DNA of 44,013 bases. It comes from Bacillota bacterium (lineage in GTDB: Bacteria > Bacillota > Clostridia > Oscillospirales > Ruminococcaceae). Both the position numbers and the translations under genes were made by a program. The notes beneath the pieces were generated by a model that worked only from the letters and a program-made list of their open reading frames with translations, did no database searches and had not been told where the DNA came from. Location: contig JAEYXR010000119.1 in assembly GCA_023431215.1 (NCBI GenBank), forward strand, positions 1-44,013, read 5' to 3'. The first letter of the stretch is position 1. Each line of letters starts with the position of its first letter. Of this stretch, positions 15,270 to 23,218 are shown in pieces.

Positions 15270-15794
15270 ATGGAAACCCAGAAGGAACTGGAAACCTGGC
15301 TTTTGGCATATCAGCAGGGTAACGAGGCTGCCTTTGAACAAATTTACAGGAGCACTGCCAGCCAGGTGTATGGTTATCTTCTTTCTCTGACTCGAGACAG
15401 AGCTTCTTCGGAAGACTTGATGCAGGAAACCTATTTGCGTATCAGAGGCGGAATCTCGGGGTATGTGCCCCACGGCAAGCCCTTGGCATGGATTTTTACC
15501 ATCAGCCGTAATTTGGCAATGGTGCAGTTTCGTCAAGCGGCACTGGCAGCGCGCCGCCAGTCTGCCTCTATGGATGAACTGACAGCTGCAGATTGGGTGG
15601 AGGATGCCGCTGACGGCATTGTACTGAGAAATGTTTTAAAAACTTTGGATGCCTGTGACAGACAAATTGTGATGTTGCATGCCGTAGGCGGCTTGCGGCA
15701 CCGCGAAATTGCAAAACTGATGGAAATGCCTTTGGGAACCATCCTCTGGCGCTATCAACGTGCCATCAAAAATCTGCAGCAGCAGCTGGCTTAA
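15270..15794 (+). CDS. ECF-type RNA polymerase sigma factor
   Basis: A 174-residue sigma-70 family protein with only regions 2 and 4. Region 2 (about 20-90) includes AFEQIYRSTASQVYGYLLSLTRD and the core-binding DLMQETYLRIRG. Region 4 (about 115-170) has the helix-turn-helix LRHREIAKLMEMPLGTILWR. It recruits RNA polymerase to a stress or envelope regulon. The next gene, 40 bases downstream, encodes a single-pass membrane protein expected to hold it inactive. The 267-base upstream gap contains GGAAAC at about 15102 and CG-containing -10-like bases, but no clear autoregulatory ECF promoter. Confidence 0.9.
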   Translation: METQKELETWLLAYQQGNEAAFEQIYRSTASQVYGYLLSLTRDRASSEDLMQETYLRIRGGISGYVPHGKPLAWIFTISRNLAMVQFRQAALAARRQSASMDELTAADWVEDAADGIVLRNVLKTLDACDRQIVMLHAVGGLRHREIAKLMEMPLGTILWRYQRAIKNLQQQLA

Positions 15795-15834
15795 CAAAAT
15801 AATTTTTTACATCCAGAAAGAAAGGGTGTTTATT

Positions 15835-17088
15835 ATGAAAAAACAAAATTTAATTCATACGCTTCGCAATGAGGTGGCAGCCGCCACTCCCGATGTCTAC
15901 TCCAAGGTAATGGATGCTCCCATTCCTATTATTCCTGCTCCGGTGGCAACTGGCAAACGGGTATTTGGCCGTCAAATGCTGCCTGTTTTGGCCGGTGCAT
16001 GCCTTGCTTTTGCATTTATTGTGGGTGGTGTCTTTGCTTACCGCACCCCTGCGGCTATGATCACATTGGATGTTAACCCCAGCTTTGAGGTAAGCACAAA
16101 CTTTGCCGACAAGGTTTTGGAACTGAACCCACTGAATGAAGATGCTCAAAAGGTTATTGAAAACCTTGAGTATAAGGGACGAGAAGTGGATGATGTGGTA
16201 GAAGATTTGGTGGACCAGCTGCTGGATAACGGTTACCTTACCGATGCCCGCACCAATTCTATCCTCATTTCTGTTGCTGCCAAAGACCAAAAGGCGGATG
16301 CCCTGAAGCAGCAGCTTTCCGGCAAGGTGCATCATGCTCTGCAAAGTCATCAGGTAAGCGCCAGTATCCTTACTCAAAAAATGTCTAAAAAAGCTGCCCG
16401 TAAGGAAGATGACAGCACCTCATTTGGTAAAAAAGCCCTGGTAGAAAAGCTTGCACCCTACGCCAAAGGCCTTACCACTGAGCAGCTGATGAACATGTCT
16501 GTAAAAGAGCTGATCACACTGCTGCATACCGGTGGCGCCAATGTAGGCAGCCTGCTGGAAGACCTGGATGATTTGGACTTTTACGAAGACGGCAGCTATT
16601 CTCTTTCTGATAAGGACATAGTATATCTGGATACCTTTGCCAAAAAGGATGATCTCTCGGATAACGATATCAAAAAATTGTTTAGCTATGCCGCCCAAAA
16701 CAAACTGGATTTAGAAGATGTTGAAGATTATCTGGAGTTTATTACAGGGCGCGACTACCGTTTAGAGGACATCTTTGAAAAACAAAACGGCGGTAAAGAC
16801 TGGGACGATGTCTACGGCGAAAAAGATGATGACGACAAAGACGACACTGACGATGATGATGACGATGATGACAAAGACGACACCGACGATGTTGATGATG
16901 ACGACAAGGACGACATCGACGATGACGATGACGACAAGGACGACGTCGATGATGACGATGATGACAAAGACGACATCGACGACGACGATGATTACAAAGA
17001 CGACATCGATGATGACGATGATGGCAAAGACGACACCGACGATGATGATGATAAAGATAATGATGACAAGGACGATATCGACGATTAA
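15835..17088 (+). CDS. RsgI-like membrane anti-sigma factor with Asp-rich tail
   Basis: A 417-residue single-pass membrane protein. The short cytoplasmic N-terminus (1-47) would bind the sigma factor. The membrane helix is about 48-69. Residues 72-150 (AMITLDVNPSFEVSTNF onward) match the extracytoplasmic middle domain of RsgI-type anti-sigma factors. A mixed helical region (180-330) follows. Residues 331-417 are almost entirely Asp with periodic Lys, in repeats of the form DDDDDKDDI/T/V. The tail would be outside the cell and strongly acidic. Classical RsgI pairs with SigI; here the partner is an ECF factor, so the RsgI-type sensor seems fitted to a different sigma class. The ATG at 15835 has AAAGGG upstream; the in-frame extension to 15760 overlaps the sigma gene and is unlikely. 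Confidence 0.82.
   Translation: MKKQNLIHTLRNEVAAATPDVYSKVMDAPIPIIPAPVATGKRVFGRQMLPVLAGACLAFAFIVGGVFAYRTPAAMITLDVNPSFEVSTNFADKVLELNPLNEDAQKVIENLEYKGREVDDVVEDLVDQLLDNGYLTDARTNSILISVAAKDQKADALKQQLSGKVHHALQSHQVSASILTQKMSKKAARKEDDSTSFGKKALVEKLAPYAKGLTTEQLMNMSVKELITLLHTGGANVGSLLEDLDDLDFYEDGSYSLSDKDIVYLDTFAKKDDLSDNDIKKLFSYAAQNKLDLEDVEDYLEFITGRDYRLEDIFEKQNGGKDWDDVYGEKDDDDKDDTDDDDDDDDKDDTDDVDDDDKDDIDDDDDDKDDVDDDDDDKDDIDDDDDYKDDIDDDDDGKDDTDDDDDKDNDDKDDIDD
16825..17085 (+). repeat. GAY-rich coding repeat (Asp-rich tail)
   Basis: Imperfect in-frame tandem repeats of GAT/GAC codons with a Lys codon about every 11-12 residues, each unit about 33-36 bases. Synonymous use of GAT and GAC keeps the copies from being identical. 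The minus strand reads as low-complexity Val/Ile- or His/Arg-rich frames that are not genes. Confidence 0.85.
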
Positions 17089-17155
17089 CTTCATTTGAAA
17101 GTGCCTTACCAACGCTGAACACAGCGTCTGTTGTGTAATCAATCATACCGGTAGA

Positions 17156-17202
17156 AAACCGAAGCATCTGCATTAATTTGTGCAGATGCTTCGGTTTTTC
17201 AT
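17156..17202 (+). terminator. Terminator of the sigma/anti-sigma operon
   Basis: AAAACCGAAGCATCTGCA and TGCAGATGCTTCGGTTTT arms, 18 bases each, with T-run. Confidence 0.92.
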
Positions 17203-17426
17203 ATGTTATTGAACTTTTGATATGAAAAGTTATCAGCTTTATCAACAGCTCAAAACTCTTTACAGGGTGCTTACATTATTGTTTTAGAAGCGTATAAAAA
17301 GGACGCATGTTAAGCATTCTAGAGTAGGTTCCATAAGAACCTGCTGCCTGTGTCAGCAGTTGGCAGTAGTATTTTTAAACAAAGTTTGTAATATTTAGAC
17401 AAATAATTTTATTTTTGTCTTGATTA
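17203..17426. other. Intergenic stretch with small hairpins
   Basis: Two modest hairpins are visible, AGGTTC/GAACCT (17326-17342) and CTGCTG/CAGCAG (17341-17359), lying back to back. I see no reading frame or known RNA class. They precede the promoter at 17427 and so are not in its transcript. Confidence 0.35.
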
Positions 17427-17435
17427 TGCTATAAT
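17427..17435 (+). promoter_or_regulatory. Extended -10 promoter of the beta-CASP hydrolase
   Basis: TGCTATAAT (17427-17435) is a perfect extended -10 element. No good -35 is present, which the TG extension can compensate for. Transcription would start near 17442, just before the leader hairpin. Confidence 0.6.
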
Positions 17436-17448
17436 ATAATCACCACGG

Positions 17449-17492
17449 AACAGCGGTTTCCCCCTATCCGGGGGAACGCTGTTTTCTTTTTA
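17449..17492 (+). terminator. Terminator-like hairpin at the start of the hydrolase mRNA
   Basis: AACAGCG (17449-17455) pairs with CGCTGTT, and TTCCCCC with GGGGGAA, with a small bulge. TTTTCTTTTT follows. It begins about seven bases after the predicted transcription start and ends about 80 bases before the ATG, so it is a leader attenuator or a protective 5' stem rather than the end of an upstream gene. Confidence 0.6.
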
Positions 17493-17570
17493 CATTACAT
17501 TATTTTATGCTAACAAATTTCTCCCTCATATCTGTCTGTTATGCGGGACACACAGAAAGGCGGTTATTCT

Positions 17571-19175
17571 ATGCGGTTATCATTTATGGGCGCAGCCCAC
17601 GAAGTCACCGGAAGTTGTCATCTGCTGGAGGCGGCAGGGAAAAAGATACTCATTGACTGTGGTTTGCAGCAAGGGCCTGATGAGTATGACAACCAGGAGA
17701 TTCCCTTTGCCCCGGGAGAAATAGACTACCTGCTGGTTACTCACGCCCATATTGACCACACCGGCCGCATCCCGCTGCTGTATAAACTTGGTTTTTCTGG
17801 CGAAATACACGCCACCAGTGCCACTACAGATTTATGTGCCATTATGCTCCGTGACAGCGCCCATATTCAGGAGTTTGAAGCCGAATGGAAAAACCGCAAG
17901 GGCAAGCGTGCCGGACGTGACCTCATAGAGCCATTGTATACCATGGATGATGCTGAGGGTGCCGTTTCACTGTTTATTCCCTGCCGATACGGACAAACTG
18001 TTGATCTTTGTCAGGATATTCAAATCAGATTTACCGATGTAGGCCATCTCCTTGGCTCCGCCAGTGTTGAAATTTGGGTTACCGAGGATGGCATTACCAA
18101 AAAACTGGTTTTTTCCGGTGATGTGGGTAACTTAAATCAGCCCCTTATCAACGACCCTCAGTATATAAAGGAAGCCGATATTGTCGTAGTGGAATCTACC
18201 TACGGCGACCGTAATCATGAGGCCTCTGCCATCGATTATGCCCAAGCCTTTGCCAAGGTCATTCAGGAGACCTTTGATAAAGGGGGCAACGTGGTAATTC
18301 CCTCCTTTGCAGTGGGGCGTACTCAGGAGCTTTTGTACTTTTTACGCCAAATTAAGGCAAACAACATGGTAAAGGGGCACGGCAATTTCCCTGTTTATGT
18401 AGATAGTCCCCTGGCAAATGAAGCTACCCATATCTTCAGCGAAAATATGTATGGCTACTTTGACCCAGAAGCCATGGAGCTGGTGCAAAAAGGAATTAAT
18501 CCCATTTCTTTTCCCGGCTTAAAGGTCTCCATCACCAGTGATGATTCCAAAGCTATCAACTTTGATGACCAGAACAAGATTATTATTTCTGCCAGCGGCA
18601 TGTGCGAGGCCGGCCGTATTAAGCACCACTTAAAACACAACCTGTGGCGCAAGGAATGTACCGTTGTCTTTGTGGGGTATCAGGCAGTGGGCACTCTTGG
18701 CCGGGCTTTACAGGAAGGAGCCAAGTCTGTAAAGCTTTTTGGTGAGGAAATTGACGTGCGAGCAAATATAGTGCGTATGCCCGGCATCAGCGGACACGCA
18801 GACCAGGCCGGCCTGCTGCGCTGGCTGGAGCATTTTGACCCAAAGCCCCAGCGTATTTTTGTGGTCCACGGTGAAAACGGAGTTTGTGAAAGCTTTGCAA
18901 AGCTGGTGGAAGACAAATTTGAGGTGGATACCATTGCCCCGCTGTTTACCTCCTGCTACGACCCTGTTACCGGAGAGTGTCTGGAAGAGGGCATCCGCCA
19001 CGAGTCCAAGGAGCGCAAAGCTGGCGTACGTCAGCCCAGTGGTGTATTTGCAAGGCTTATGGCCTCTGTCAAACGCTTGCTGCGTATTGCCGAACAGTAC
19101 GAGGAAGGCGCCAACAAGGATGTCACCCGCTTTGCCGATGATGTGGACGCCCTGTGCAGTAAGTGGGATATGTAA
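17571..19175 (+). CDS. Beta-CASP metallo-beta-lactamase-fold RNA hydrolase
   Basis: A 534-residue two-metal hydrolase. The metallo-beta-lactamase core has HAHIDH (residues 58-63) and downstream metal ligands in DVGHLLGS and FSGDVG. The beta-CASP insertion occupies about 200-390, and the C-terminal RMMBL segment has GISGHADQAGLL. This architecture is shared by CPSF-73-like exoribonucleases and YtqA/RNase J relatives, so RNA cleavage is likely, though the substrate is unknown. The tail (480-534) is charged. The ATG at 17571 is chosen because AAAGG lies about ten bases upstream and the protein then starts at the family-typical MRLSFMGAAHEVTGS. The ATG at 17541 has no site. Its own mRNA begins with a strong hairpin, which invites the idea of self-control. 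Confidence 0.9.
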   Translation: MRLSFMGAAHEVTGSCHLLEAAGKKILIDCGLQQGPDEYDNQEIPFAPGEIDYLLVTHAHIDHTGRIPLLYKLGFSGEIHATSATTDLCAIMLRDSAHIQEFEAEWKNRKGKRAGRDLIEPLYTMDDAEGAVSLFIPCRYGQTVDLCQDIQIRFTDVGHLLGSASVEIWVTEDGITKKLVFSGDVGNLNQPLINDPQYIKEADIVVVESTYGDRNHEASAIDYAQAFAKVIQETFDKGGNVVIPSFAVGRTQELLYFLRQIKANNMVKGHGNFPVYVDSPLANEATHIFSENMYGYFDPEAMELVQKGINPISFPGLKVSITSDDSKAINFDDQNKIIISASGMCEAGRIKHHLKHNLWRKECTVVFVGYQAVGTLGRALQEGAKSVKLFGEEIDVRANIVRMPGISGHADQAGLLRWLEHFDPKPQRIFVVHGENGVCESFAKLVEDKFEVDTIAPLFTSCYDPVTGECLEEGIRHESKERKAGVRQPSGVFARLMASVKRLLRIAEQYEEGANKDVTRFADDVDALCSKWDM

Positions 19176-19183
19176 TAGAAACC

Positions 19184-19219
19184 AAAACCGCCCCGGAGAT
19201 TTCCTCCGGGGCGGTTTTT
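19184..19219. terminator. Bidirectional terminator after the beta-CASP hydrolase
   Basis: AAAACCGCCCCGGAG and CTCCGGGGCGGTTTT arms. It serves both this gene and the convergent minus-strand glycosyltransferase, whose stop codon is two bases away. Confidence 0.92.
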
Positions 19220-19220
19220 A

Positions 19221-20039
19221 TTACTGCTTTGTCTTTGCTATCATGCTGTCTTCCGTCTCATCATAAAAAATACCCATATCGCTTCGGTAACTTTCCTGCC
19301 AGGGTTTACTCTTACCGCAGTAGTGAATAATCGCTGTGTTTTTACGTATCCAATCCAAATCGATACGCCCCAGTGTTTTCAGCTTAAGGGTACCGTAATA
19401 TCTGGCATCAAAATTATAAATCAGTGGGTCAAGGAGCAGTGTTTTGTTGTAGTATAACGCATTGAGTATATCCTGGTCGGGCAGTATCAGCTTTTCACGG
19501 TTGTCTGTTATAAAAGTAAGCACCTGCTGAGGGTCCTGATCTTTTCTCAGTGCCTCTAGGTTCATCAGCAGCACACCGGAGTTAAAATATTCACTGTCCT
19601 CCGGCATATTCAGCCTGCGCTTATATTCCAGCTGGGTAAGTGGATTGATTGCCCGGGCAGCCGCAAAAAATGCACCTTCCATCTCCATATTGTAAAGCGG
19701 CATCAAAGACCTGTTTATGACCATATCGGGGTCAAGATATAATGCTCTGTCCAGCTCCCGGGGCAGCAGCTGAGCCGAAAAAATACGATAATACATTTCT
19801 TTTGGAAAATGAAACAGTACAGGGGCATCTTGCAAAAAATCTGCGGGTACGGGCACAGGAAAAATCGTGAGTCGCTGGTCTGGCACCCGTGTGCGCACAA
19901 CTTTAAAATCCTCGTCTGTAAGCTGAGAATGGATAATATATAGGCTAACAGGACATTCCGGCTGGGCGTCCAACAGCGACCGCAGCATGACGCAAAGCGG
20001 CGGCACATACCCGGAATTGATGGAAACCACAAGATTCAT
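19221..20039 (-). CDS. Family 8 glycosyltransferase
   Basis: A 272-residue GT8 (galactosyl/glucosyl-type) transferase. It starts NLVVSINSGYVPPLCVMLRS, has the metal-binding DxD as LYLDPDMVIN near residue 95, FNSGVLLMNL near 160, and a C-terminal IIHYCGKSKPW typical of the family. It probably adds hexoses to a lipopolymer or surface glycan. The chosen ATG at 20039 follows GAGGAG and lies seven bases after the stop of the DUF624 gene; the longer frame to 20069 would overlap that gene. The pair is probably translationally coupled. Confidence 0.87.
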   Translation of the reverse strand: MNLVVSINSGYVPPLCVMLRSLLDAQPECPVSLYIIHSQLTDEDFKVVRTRVPDQRLTIFPVPVPADFLQDAPVLFHFPKEMYYRIFSAQLLPRELDRALYLDPDMVINRSLMPLYNMEMEGAFFAAARAINPLTQLEYKRRLNMPEDSEYFNSGVLLMNLEALRKDQDPQQVLTFITDNREKLILPDQDILNALYYNKTLLLDPLIYNFDARYYGTLKLKTLGRIDLDWIRKNTAIIHYCGKSKPWQESYRSDMGIFYDETEDSMIAKTKQ

Positions 20040-20046
20040 AGGGGAT

Positions 20047-20760
20047 TTACTCCTCTTCTTCCTCTCCATGTTGTGCTTGATTCGAGTTTACAACGTATTT
20101 TTGTATTACCGGCCAGGCAAACATGGATGTCAGTAAAGATGTCAGGGAAAAATGAATTACTACAGCAAAAATCATACTCATGGGCCAAAGAAGTATCAAA
20201 GCCATATTCAGTCCACCCACCAGCAGCATAGCGGCTAATGTACGCCCCTTGCCTAAAAACGCCAAAAACACAGCGTTTCTTAAAATGCTTTTAGACGGCA
20301 GCTGCACATATGCAATCATGGGGAAAATGTACATGCCGATCCCCACACAAAAAAAGGATGAGGCCAAAATAGGGCCCAGCACCCAGGACATAGAAGAATC
20401 CTGTGTGCCCACTGCCAGAATAAGGAGCAATGACCACAATTGCAACCCTACCACTATGGTGCTAAGAATTCCAAACAGTATGCCCTGCTTCCAGTTTTTT
20501 TGAAACGCTTCTTTAAAATCACGAATGGGGTAGACATTTTCGTCCCGTACCATGGTTACTGTGGTACGGCTAAGCGCAGCCGTAGCAGGTCCAATGGTAA
20601 TAATAGGAAGGCAGCAAAGCAGGTAGATAAGATTAAGCTGCAGCAGCGACCAAAATTCCCGGCCTAAAATATCAATAAACAGAGCGACGCCTTTTTTCTT
20701 TGGTGCATCCTTGGGTATGCCCGGCCCCGGTCTGTCAAAATTCGCACTAAAAAGCCCCAT
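20047..20760 (-). CDS. DUF624 (YesL-like) membrane protein
   Basis: A 237-residue protein with five predicted membrane segments. The family motif region is FWSLLQLNLIYLLCCLPIITIGPATAAL, followed by the DF.EAFQKNWKQG segment. YesL-like proteins usually sit beside carbohydrate ABC transporters or glycan genes and have no known biochemical function. The C-terminus ends in a run of glutamates (EEEEE). Here it is coupled to a GT8 transferase. AAGGGGC precedes the ATG. Confidence 0.85.
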   Translation of the reverse strand: MGLFSANFDRPGPGIPKDAPKKKGVALFIDILGREFWSLLQLNLIYLLCCLPIITIGPATAALSRTTVTMVRDENVYPIRDFKEAFQKNWKQGILFGILSTIVVGLQLWSLLLILAVGTQDSSMSWVLGPILASSFFCVGIGMYIFPMIAYVQLPSKSILRNAVFLAFLGKGRTLAAMLLVGGLNMALILLWPMSMIFAVVIHFSLTSLLTSMFAWPVIQKYVVNSNQAQHGEEEEE

Positions 20761-20815
20761 CTTTATTGCCCCTTACTTTTTCTTTATTTGAAAATTGGAA
20801 AATTGCGTTGAAATA

Positions 20816-20844
20816 AGTATAAAAGTTTTTGATTAAAAATGCAA
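20816..20844 (-). promoter_or_regulatory. Promoter of the DUF624-GT8 pair
   Basis: On the minus strand TTGCAT (20839-20844), 17-base spacer, TATACT (20816-20821). The leader is about 50 bases. Confidence 0.6.
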
Positions 20845-21031
20845 CATTGGCACCTGTTTCAGCCTAGCCCGATTGATTGCACATATAAAAGTAGTTTTTG
20901 ATAATGCAATCCGCTTATCGCACTGATTTTATACTTTGGAAAACGTGTAGACAAAACCTCTAAAAAAATAGTTGTCTTATTGTATGTAACGCCGATTTTA
21001 GAACAAACGCACCACTGATGCCCCCTTTTTC

Positions 21032-21060
21032 TTGACAAAGGCCAAAAGCGGCAATTATAC
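21032..21060 (+). promoter_or_regulatory. glpK promoter
   Basis: Consensus TTGACA (21032-21037), 17-base spacer, TTATAC (21055-21060). Transcription would start near 21067. The rest of the 389-base divergent gap (20845-21031) shows nothing further. Confidence 0.75.
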
Positions 21061-21079
21061 TTAAACCAGAGATTGTGTG

Positions 21080-21125
21080 AGAGCTTAACAAGGCAGGCCT
21101 TGCTTTGTTATGCTCTTTTTTCTTT
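21080..21125 (+). terminator. Leader attenuator of glpK
   Basis: AGAGC (21080-21084) pairs with GCTCT (21112-21116), and TAACAAGGCA (21086-21095) pairs with TGCTTTGTTA (21101-21110). TTTTTTCTTT follows. It is an intrinsic terminator between promoter and start codon, like the one before the flavoprotein operon at 2727-2782. Both leaders carry TTGTG shortly before the hairpin and an AACAAGRC segment in the 5' arm. Control by a GlpP-type antiterminator is likely but not shown here. Confidence 0.75.
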
Positions 21126-21149
21126 GTAAGAAAGGGGTTTATCAGAATC

Positions 21150-22640
21150 ATGGAAAAATACATTATTGCTTTGGACCAGGGTACTACCAGTTCCCGATGC
21201 ATTATTTTTGACAGCCAGCAAAATATTGTGGATATTGCGCAAAAGGAGTTTACACAGCGCTACCCAAAACCCGGCTATGTTGAGCATGACCCCATGGAAA
21301 TTTACGCCTCACAGTATGGTGTTTTGATTGAGGTGCTGGCAAAAAGTGGTATTTCTCCCAAGGATATTGCCGCGATTGGCATTACCAACCAGCGTGAAAC
21401 CACCATTGTTTGGGAGCGTTCTACAGGCCGCCCGATTTATAACGCCATTGTTTGGCAGTGCCGCCGCACCGCACCCCTGTGCGAAGATCTGAAAAAAGAC
21501 AAGGAGCTGACCTCTTACATAAAGGAAACCACCGGTTTGCTGGTAGATGCTTATTTTTCGGGCACCAAAATTAAGTGGATTTTGGACAATGTACCCGGAG
21601 CCCGTGAAAAAGCCGAAGCAGGTGAACTGATGTTTGGTACGGTGGATACCTGGCTTATTTGGAAGCTCACCGGCGGCGCTGCACATGTTACCGACTACAC
21701 CAATGCCAGCCGCACCATGTTGTATAATATTCGCGATTTGTGCTGGGATAAAAGGATCTGTGATGCACTGGGTATCCCCATGTCCATGCTGCCTGAGGTT
21801 AAAAACTCCAGCGAAGTTTATGGCACCGTCAACATTGAAGGTGTCAAGGTGCCCCTTGCCGGCTGTGCCGGAGACCAGCAGGCAGCACTGTTTGGTCAGA
21901 CCTGTTTTGATAAGGGCGATGCCAAAAACACCTATGGCACCGGCTGCTTTTTGCTGATGAATACCGGTGAGGAAATGTACCAGAGCCAAAACGGTCTGCT
22001 TACCACCATTGCAGTTGGCCTTAACGGCAAAGTTCAATACGCCTTGGAGGGCAGCGTGTTTGTAGGCGGTGCTGTCATTCAATGGATTCGCGATGAGCTC
22101 CGCCTTGTTTCGGATGCCCGGGACACCGAATACTTTGCTACCTCGGTAGAGGACAGCAACGGTGTTTATGTGGTACCTGCCTTTACCGGCCTGGGGGCGC
22201 CCCACTGGGATATGTACGCACGCGGCGCTATTTTGGGGCTGACCCGGGGTGCCAACCGCCGTCATATCATTCGTGCCGCGCTGGAGAGCATAGCGTACCA
22301 AACCCATGATGTTCTGGATGCCATGGTGCGGGACACCGGTATTCCTCTTACCGAGTTGCGGGTAGACGGTGGCGCCTCTGCCAACAACTTCCTGATGCAG
22401 TTCCAGGCGGATATCAACAACCAAACCATCCGCCGCCCCATGATTCGTGAAACCACCGCATTAGGGGCTGCTTATCTTGCCGGTTTAGCGGTAGGTGTTT
22501 GGGACAGCCTGGAGGATATTCGTGCACAATGGACCTTGGATAAGCTGTATCATCCTGACATGGAGGACACCCAGCGTTGCAAGCTGCTCCATGGCTGGAG
22601 CAAGGCAGTGAGCCGCGCCAAAGACTGGAATGAAGAATAA
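21150..22640 (+). CDS. glpK: Glycerol kinase
   Basis: A 496-residue FGGY-family kinase that phosphorylates glycerol to glycerol-3-phosphate with ATP. The N-terminal phosphate motif is ALDQGTTSSR, the glycerol-binding region includes GITNQRET, and the C-terminal FGGY segment is RVDGGASANNFLMQFQADI. TGLGAPHWDMYARG is also diagnostic. The ATG at 21150 is used because the longer frame to 21105 begins inside the leader terminator; AAGGGG lies about 12 bases upstream. No glpF follows, so the facilitator is elsewhere. The product would feed the GlpA-like enzyme at 2915. Confidence 0.97.
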   Translation: MEKYIIALDQGTTSSRCIIFDSQQNIVDIAQKEFTQRYPKPGYVEHDPMEIYASQYGVLIEVLAKSGISPKDIAAIGITNQRETTIVWERSTGRPIYNAIVWQCRRTAPLCEDLKKDKELTSYIKETTGLLVDAYFSGTKIKWILDNVPGAREKAEAGELMFGTVDTWLIWKLTGGAAHVTDYTNASRTMLYNIRDLCWDKRICDALGIPMSMLPEVKNSSEVYGTVNIEGVKVPLAGCAGDQQAALFGQTCFDKGDAKNTYGTGCFLLMNTGEEMYQSQNGLLTTIAVGLNGKVQYALEGSVFVGGAVIQWIRDELRLVSDARDTEYFATSVEDSNGVYVVPAFTGLGAPHWDMYARGAILGLTRGANRRHIIRAALESIAYQTHDVLDAMVRDTGIPLTELRVDGGASANNFLMQFQADINNQTIRRPMIRETTALGAAYLAGLAVGVWDSLEDIRAQWTLDKLYHPDMEDTQRCKLLHGWSKAVSRAKDWNEE

Positions 22641-22659
22641 GGATTCAATAAAAATTTTA

Positions 22660-22697
22660 GGCCATGCGGGTTTATCTGGCTCGCATGGCCGATTTTA
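22660..22697 (+). terminator. Terminator of glpK
   Basis: GGCCATGCG (22660-22668) pairs with CGCATGGCC (22682-22690), followed by GATTTTACTTT. Confidence 0.75.
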
Positions 22698-22716
22698 CTT
22701 TATAATGTAATGATAT

Positions 22717-22752
22717 AAAGAATGCAGCCGGCATAAGCCGGCTGCATTCTTT
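22717..22752 (-). terminator. Terminator for the rhodanese gene and aro transcript
   Basis: A perfect 16-base inverted repeat, AAAGAATGCAGCCGGC with an ATAA loop. It lies about 50 bases after the stop of the minus-strand rhodanese gene. The T-run is short, so efficiency is uncertain. Confidence 0.7.
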
Positions 22753-22800
22753 GCTGTCAAAATTTAATCAGAAAATTAGCAAATCACAAATTGTATCGCC

Positions 22801-23145
22801 TTATTCCGGGTCAGGAGTGCAAAATTCCGGAGGACAAGGGCATCCGCCCAAATCATACACTGTGGTGTAACCCAAGGCTGCAAGAATCTGGGCTGCTACC
22901 CGGCTTCTGCCACCGGTATCGCAGTATACCATCACCGGAACATCTTTATTGGGCAGCATTTGTGGTGCCAAACGTGTCATTTCTACCCCGGGAATAGAAA
23001 TTGCACCTTCCAGATGCCATGTCTCATACTCCTCGGTGTCTCGTACGTCTACCAGCACCCAAATGGTACTGCCCTTCATCAATACCCGGGCTTCCTCCAA
23101 GGACAGCTTTTGGTAGCCCGGCTGTCTGCTATATCGTTTTTTCAT
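22801..23145 (-). CDS. Rhodanese-domain protein
   Basis: A 114-residue single rhodanese domain. The active-site loop is VYCDTGGRS with the sulfur-accepting cysteine, and LVDVRDTEEYETWHLEGAISIPG is the family's first signature. It probably handles persulfide sulfur; the partner is unknown. The ATG at 23145 has AAAGGAG eight bases upstream, while the in-frame GTG at 23154 overlaps that site. The C-terminal extension has three cysteines (GGCPCPPEFC), unusual for a short rhodanese. It follows aroQ by 73 bases on the same strand without a clear terminator between, so it may be the last gene of the aro transcript by position alone. Confidence 0.85.
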   Translation of the reverse strand: MKKRYSRQPGYQKLSLEEARVLMKGSTIWVLVDVRDTEEYETWHLEGAISIPGVEMTRLAPQMLPNKDVPVMVYCDTGGRSRVAAQILAALGYTTVYDLGGCPCPPEFCTPDPE

Positions 23146-23218
23146 GCCCGCCACTCCTTTCGTACCCGGCTCAGAATGGATTTAGGCGCATCCTCATTTC
23201 CGCCCCGGGCAAAGGCAC

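Noticed and set aside
16825..17085. CRISPR array
   Set aside because: The repeats are in-frame coding triplets without unique spacers.
16742..17245. Minus-strand His/Arg/Cys-rich frame opposite the Asp-rich tail, and a Val/Ile-rich frame beside it
   Set aside because: Both are complementary readings of the GAT/GAC repeat and have no independent support.
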